Below, one piece after another: positions 60,816 through 64,000 of a DNA stretch of 64,000 nt (within the stretch, counting starts at the first letter, position 1; each line of letters starts with the position of its first letter). The notes beneath the pieces were generated by a model that was not told the origin of the DNA, did no database searches, and saw nothing but the letters and a program-made list of their open reading frames with translations. The position numbers and the translations under genes were made by a program. Origin of the DNA: Hyphomicrobium sp. (GTDB taxonomy: Bacteria; Pseudomonadota; Alphaproteobacteria; Rhizobiales; Hyphomicrobiaceae). The stretch lies in contig PERI01000002.1 in the NCBI GenBank assembly GCA_002928515.1, forward strand, positions 531,308-595,307, in the 5' to 3' direction.

Positions 60816-62900
60816 TTATTTATTGGCTGTCATGACGGGCGCACGGCGCATGAGATCTTCAATGCGGGCGCGTTCTTTTTGGAACTCTGCCAACTCTTTG
60901 CCTTCAAGTTTGCGTTCGCGCGGTACCTGGATCGACATCGGATCGACAAATCGCCCGTTGACGAGCACTTCGAAATGAAGATGCGGTCCTGACGACAATC
61001 CCGTGGTGCCCACATAGCCGATGACCTGGCCTTGCCGCACTTTCACGCCCGTTGCGACGCCAGATGCGAACCTGCTCATGTGTGCGTAAGCTGTGTTGTA
61101 ACCGTTGGCATGACGGATACGGATATAATTTCCGTAATAGCCTTTGTGGCCAGCTTCCTCGATGGTGCCGTTGCCCGACGCCAAGATGGGCGTGCCAGGT
61201 GCGCTCGCCCAATCGACGCCGGTGTGCATTTTGCGGGTGTTGAGCAGTGGATGGAAGCGCATGCCGTAGCCGGACGTCAGACGTGCATCTTCGCCACGTA
61301 CCGGTTTACGCATGAGAAAGCGTTTCGAATTGTTGCCCTTCTCGTCGAAGTAATCGATCACGCCATCGGGCGTTCTGAAGCGATAAAATTTGTAGGCCGC
61401 TCCGCCGCTGTTGATGGATGTGTAAAGCAACTCGCCGGGAGGACCGTCGGTCGATTGCTCATCTTTCATGTCGAAGAAAAATTCGACCGTGTCACCTGGG
61501 CGCACGCGACGGCGGAAATCGGTGTCGAAGGCATTCACACGCAGCACTTGTTGGATAGTATCTGGGGGTACGTTTTGGGTGAGAGCTGCGTGGAATAAAC
61601 TGGCGTACAGCGTTTCGTTTTGCGCGCCGTCACCGCCCGAAGCGCTGGCTTGCCGAAGTTCCTCCGATAGCAACGATTGTGTGGAGGCAACGAATTCGCC
61701 CGATGCGTTGCGTGTTACTGTGACGAGATGATCGTGACCATCTGAAAAAATTGAGAAGCGCGCGGGCTCTTTGACATCTGCTTGTGTGAGCGATGGGACG
61801 AGTGTGATGCGGACTTCCTGCCCTGGAACGAGGGCCGATTCTGGGAAGATGCTTTGTGCCGCCTCGATCATTGCACGGGCTTGCCACAACGGCGCGCCAG
61901 CTTGCGTTAGAATTTTATTGAGCGTGTCGGTTGCGCCAACTTTGACCAGGAAAAGTTCGCCGCCTTCTAGATTGCTGCTGGGATCATCTGGCGCTTCGGC
62001 AGCTTTATAAATTTCGGTGGTGTTTGTTTCTTTTGACGAAGCGGAGCGCGGTTGCCATGCTGCGTTTTCAGCGCCCAGAGTTTCAGATCCTTCGTCACCA
62101 GCGTTGCCATCGAGTGGATCGTCGGTGGCATCACCGATGGCCGCAGCGGGTGGCGATGGCTCACTGGTTCGCTCAACGATATCGGCGACTTCTTTGACGT
62201 CGAGTTCCTGGCCATCTTCGCCGGGTAGAATGCCGCCAAGAAGTTCGACAACTTTCACAGACACGTCGGTGCGTGACAGGCCGCTGCCCGCCGCTTCATC
62301 CAGATCGGCGTTTGCAGCGACCGGTTGATTGTTGGCGTACAACTTGAACGGATTGAAAGGCGGTATCGTTTGGTCGAACTCAGATGGAACCGGTGCCAAG
62401 CGCGCAACGATGCGTGCATACGGTTTCTGGCGCACGTATTCGCGACCATCGCGGCGGCTCTTGGAAGATTCGTGAATGATGTAGCGTGTCGAAAGTGCGC
62501 CGCTCGTCAATTGCAGGCGATCGCTTTTTGGCGACACCCACTTCAAGCCATCGGCATTTTTCACAGTTGGAAAAATTGCGGCAGTGACGGCACCGTCGCT
62601 CATGTTTTGGAGTGCAGGCATAAGGCCGTCGGGCGAGCCGTTATTATCGGATGAACCATAGATGACAACGAGAATGGCAATCGCGCCAACAGCTGCCGCG
62701 AGGCATGTGCTCAACATCCAACGAAAGCGACCGCCGCTGCGCGTGTCTGCATGATCGCTGTCGTACATGCTTTTGACGATGCCGGAGCCGCGTCCGCCGT
62801 AAATTTCTGGTCGGTAGGTTTCGTCGGTGACGCGCGAAGGTGCTTGCAGCCCAAAGGCGCCGTCGGCAGCGCGCAATAGTTTCCTCCGACGGACTAGCAC
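60816..62900 (-). CDS. M23-family metallopeptidase (membrane-anchored)
   Basis: A 694-aa peptidoglycan endopeptidase. One membrane helix lies near 60-85 (MLSTCLAAAVGAIAILVVIY), followed by a long periplasmic part with an opacity-associated A/LysM-like region (VKVGATDTLNKILTQAGAPL). The C-terminal M23 domain has the zinc set: His in YGMRFHPLLNTRKMH, HTGVDW with Asp, and the HLHFE motif. It ends with a helical extension. GTG start with AGGGGGAG 10 bases upstream. DipM/MepM-like role in wall growth or division is likely. Confidence 0.9.
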   Translation of the reverse strand: MLVRRRKLLRAADGAFGLQAPSRVTDETYRPEIYGGRGSGIVKSMYDSDHADTRSGGRFRWMLSTCLAAAVGAIAILVVIYGSSDNNGSPDGLMPALQNMSDGAVTAAIFPTVKNADGLKWVSPKSDRLQLTSGALSTRYIIHESSKSRRDGREYVRQKPYARIVARLAPVPSEFDQTIPPFNPFKLYANNQPVAANADLDEAAGSGLSRTDVSVKVVELLGGILPGEDGQELDVKEVADIVERTSEPSPPAAAIGDATDDPLDGNAGDEGSETLGAENAAWQPRSASSKETNTTEIYKAAEAPDDPSSNLEGGELFLVKVGATDTLNKILTQAGAPLWQARAMIEAAQSIFPESALVPGQEVRITLVPSLTQADVKEPARFSIFSDGHDHLVTVTRNASGEFVASTQSLLSEELRQASASGGDGAQNETLYASLFHAALTQNVPPDTIQQVLRVNAFDTDFRRRVRPGDTVEFFFDMKDEQSTDGPPGELLYTSINSGGAAYKFYRFRTPDGVIDYFDEKGNNSKRFLMRKPVRGEDARLTSGYGMRFHPLLNTRKMHTGVDWASAPGTPILASGNGTIEEAGHKGYYGNYIRIRHANGYNTAYAHMSRFASGVATGVKVRQGQVIGYVGTTGLSSGPHLHFEVLVNGRFVDPMSIQVPRERKLEGKELAEFQKERARIEDLMRRAPVMTANK

Positions 62901-63310
62901 GTCTCGCGAACTCCCCCTTTTTACCGGGCCCTTAATGGTCCCATCCCGGCATCATCTTCACGCATCAAGGCAAGCCGAATTGGGCTCGCTTTCAATTTCG
63001 CGGCTCTAACGCTCTGCGATCATGGACCGTACAGTCGCGAAACTTTGCGGGCCATGCATGACACAACCTCAAATATCAATCGCACCATCGGTGTTAACCT
63101 GATTTTAGCTATGTTCGCCACGGCGTTATCATGTGCGCGGCTTCAAAAACGCGGAAATCAGGGCGGTGTCGTGGCGGAATTGCTGGTTGGCTTGATATTT
63201 CTATCAGCAACCTTACATAAATGTACGAAGTTGAGCTAAACGACTGATGTGTCTTGAGATTGTTGGATGTCCCAACAACCCATCCACAAGCGTAAAAAAG
63301 TTTAAAAAGT
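62901..63310 (+). other. Gap before the rrn promoter
   Basis: No convincing gene is seen in this 410-base stretch. A 64-codon frame at 63045-63239 has no family features. The last 25 bases (63286-63310) are A/T-rich with A-tracts, typical of an UP element for a ribosomal promoter. Confidence 0.4.
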
Positions 63311-63313
63311 TTG

Positions 63314-63342
63314 TTGACACCAAGCTCGGCATGTTGTTTAAC
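63314..63342 (+). promoter_or_regulatory. rrn operon promoter
   Basis: TTGACA (63314-63319) is a perfect -35. TTTAAC (63337-63342) lies 17 bases downstream as -10. An A-tract-rich UP-like element precedes it. The 16S gene begins about 385 bases further on. Confidence 0.6.
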
Positions 63343-63455
63343 CAGGGCTTGAGCGGAGCACACGTTGCTTCGCTGTCCCGTTGGGGACATAAATCATCGA
63401 AACGTTGTGGGTCTATGCCGGACCATCCGGCTAGGACCTCTTTGTCTCGAAAACA

Positions 63456-63474
63456 CCGGCGGTGACGCCGCCGG
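63456..63474 (+). promoter_or_regulatory. Leader hairpin of the rrn operon
   Basis: CCGGCGG (63456-63462), loop TGACG and CCGCCGG (63468-63474) form a perfect 7-bp stem between promoter and boxA. It may be part of the leader processing or antitermination structure. Confidence 0.4.
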
Positions 63475-63495
63475 ACGGATTTGTGTTCTCAATTT

Positions 63496-63507
63496 TGCTC
63501 TTTGACA
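63496..63507 (+). promoter_or_regulatory. boxA antitermination site of the rrn leader
   Basis: TGCTCTTTGACA matches the consensus boxA TGCTCTTTAACA in eleven of twelve bases. NusB-S10 binds boxA to keep polymerase processive through rRNA genes. Position before 16S is as expected. Confidence 0.75.
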
Positions 63508-63727
63508 ATTGAATTTGAAGGAAGGGAAACGCAGACGGCGGGGTCCTGGCGGATTTCGGTCGCAAGATCGGAATCACAACAGACTCTGGAAGAACTCTGC
63601 GTTTCATAACCATCACCGTGACGTCAGCTTTGGGCAACCAGAGACGGCGTCATGATGTGAAGGTGCCCGTTACGTAGAAGATTCCTTGGATTAACTTCCA
63701 AGCCAAAATCCAGAATCAATACTTTCA

Positions 63728-64000
63728 ACTTGAGAGTTTGATCCTGGCTCAGAACGAACGCTGGCGGCAGGCCTAACACATGCAAGTCGAACGCCCTAGC
63801 AATAGGGAGTGGCAGACGGGTGAGTAACACGTGGGAACCTTCCCTATAGTACGGAATAGCCCAGGGAAACTTGGAGTAATACCGTATACGCCCGTAAGGG
63901 GAAAGATTTATCGCTATAGGATGGGCCCGCGTAGGATTAGCTAGTTGGTGAGGTAATGGCTCACCAAGGCGACGATCCTTAGCTGGTCTGAGAGGACGAC
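63728..64000 (+). rRNA. rrs: 16S ribosomal RNA, 5' part (cut by window end)
   Basis: The conserved start ACTTGAGAGTTTGATCCTGG is at 63728, followed by GAACGAACGCTGGCGGCAGG and helix regions V1-V2, ending inside the window edge. Short V1 (CCCTAGCAATAGGG) and the ATACCGTATACGCCC segment fit Hyphomicrobiales. About 1.2 kb of the gene lies outside. A complete rrn operon is expected to follow. Confidence 0.97.

Noticed and set aside
1..64000. CRISPR arrays, insertion sequences, prophage or integrase genes
   Set aside because: No regularly spaced repeats, transposase motifs, terminal inverted repeats with target duplications, or phage genes were seen.

Overview
The window (about 55% GC by eye) is chromosomal DNA of an alphaproteobacterium, most likely of the order Hyphomicrobiales (Rhizobiales). 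This rests on the gene order infB-rbfA-truB ... rpsO-pnp, the block fabI-fabB-fabA divergent from irr, the order lysC-ptsP-HTH protein-prfA-prmC-DUF4167, a tRNA-His with A73 and no encoded G-1, and the first 273 bases of a 16S rRNA gene of alphaproteobacterial type at the right edge. I see no insertion sequence, prophage, CRISPR array or plasmid gene. This is core genome with a few accessory patches.

Layout. 1-7.4 kb: translation and RNA metabolism (infB cut by the left edge, rbfA, truB, a cold-shock gene, a small secreted protein, rpsO, pnp). 7.4-13.7 kb: a leftward group with a Cys-rich secreted protein, an HMA-membrane fusion, murI and the unsaturated fatty acid genes fabI, fabB and fabA, divergent from the iron regulator irr. 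13.1-20 kb: two SH3/dehydrogenase neighbours, then a leftward run coaBC-dut-cysK-moeB-M50 protease. 20-27.6 kb: a PCuAC copper chaperone, an MFS carrier, a fused sodium:solute symporter, glpD and an M15-like peptidase. 27.6-32.7 kb: a leftward iron(III) ABC operon (binding protein, unknown Cys-rich protein, double permease, no ATPase) below a histidine kinase without a response regulator. 32.9-35.2 kb: tRNA-His, TadG and TadE. 35.4-40.4 kb: an iron-sulfur photolyase with a 51-aa DUF2256 gene, then a PiuC-type hydroxylase and a TonB-dependent siderophore receptor. 40.6-49.8 kb: ubiG, lysC, ptsP, a membrane HTH protein, prfA, prmC and a DUF4167 protein. 49.8-57.4 kb: a MOSC protein, clpB, a small envelope cluster (TPR protein, lipoprotein, bactofilin), a Nudix protein and a PiT phosphate carrier. 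57.4-62.9 kb: a GC-rich, hairpin-rich stretch with no convincing gene, a 36-aa basic protein, a Pro-rich membrane protein, a GntP-family permease and an M23 endopeptidase. 62.9-64 kb: the rrn promoter, leader, boxA and the start of 16S.

The observation most worth following is a pair of near-identical RNA hairpins in front of two iron-acquisition genes, the ABC binding protein and the TonB receptor. Both have the same 7-nt loop (CCUUGAA in the mRNA), 5-bp stems that differ by one compensatory base pair, and exactly 16 nt between stem and start codon. Together with irr, PiuC and the unknown Cys-rich protein inside the ABC operon, this suggests iron control beyond the usual transcription factors. 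Other points are the hairpin-rich DNA at 57.5-58.2 kb, two genes of under 60 codons, and the fusion of both symporter subunits into one protein.
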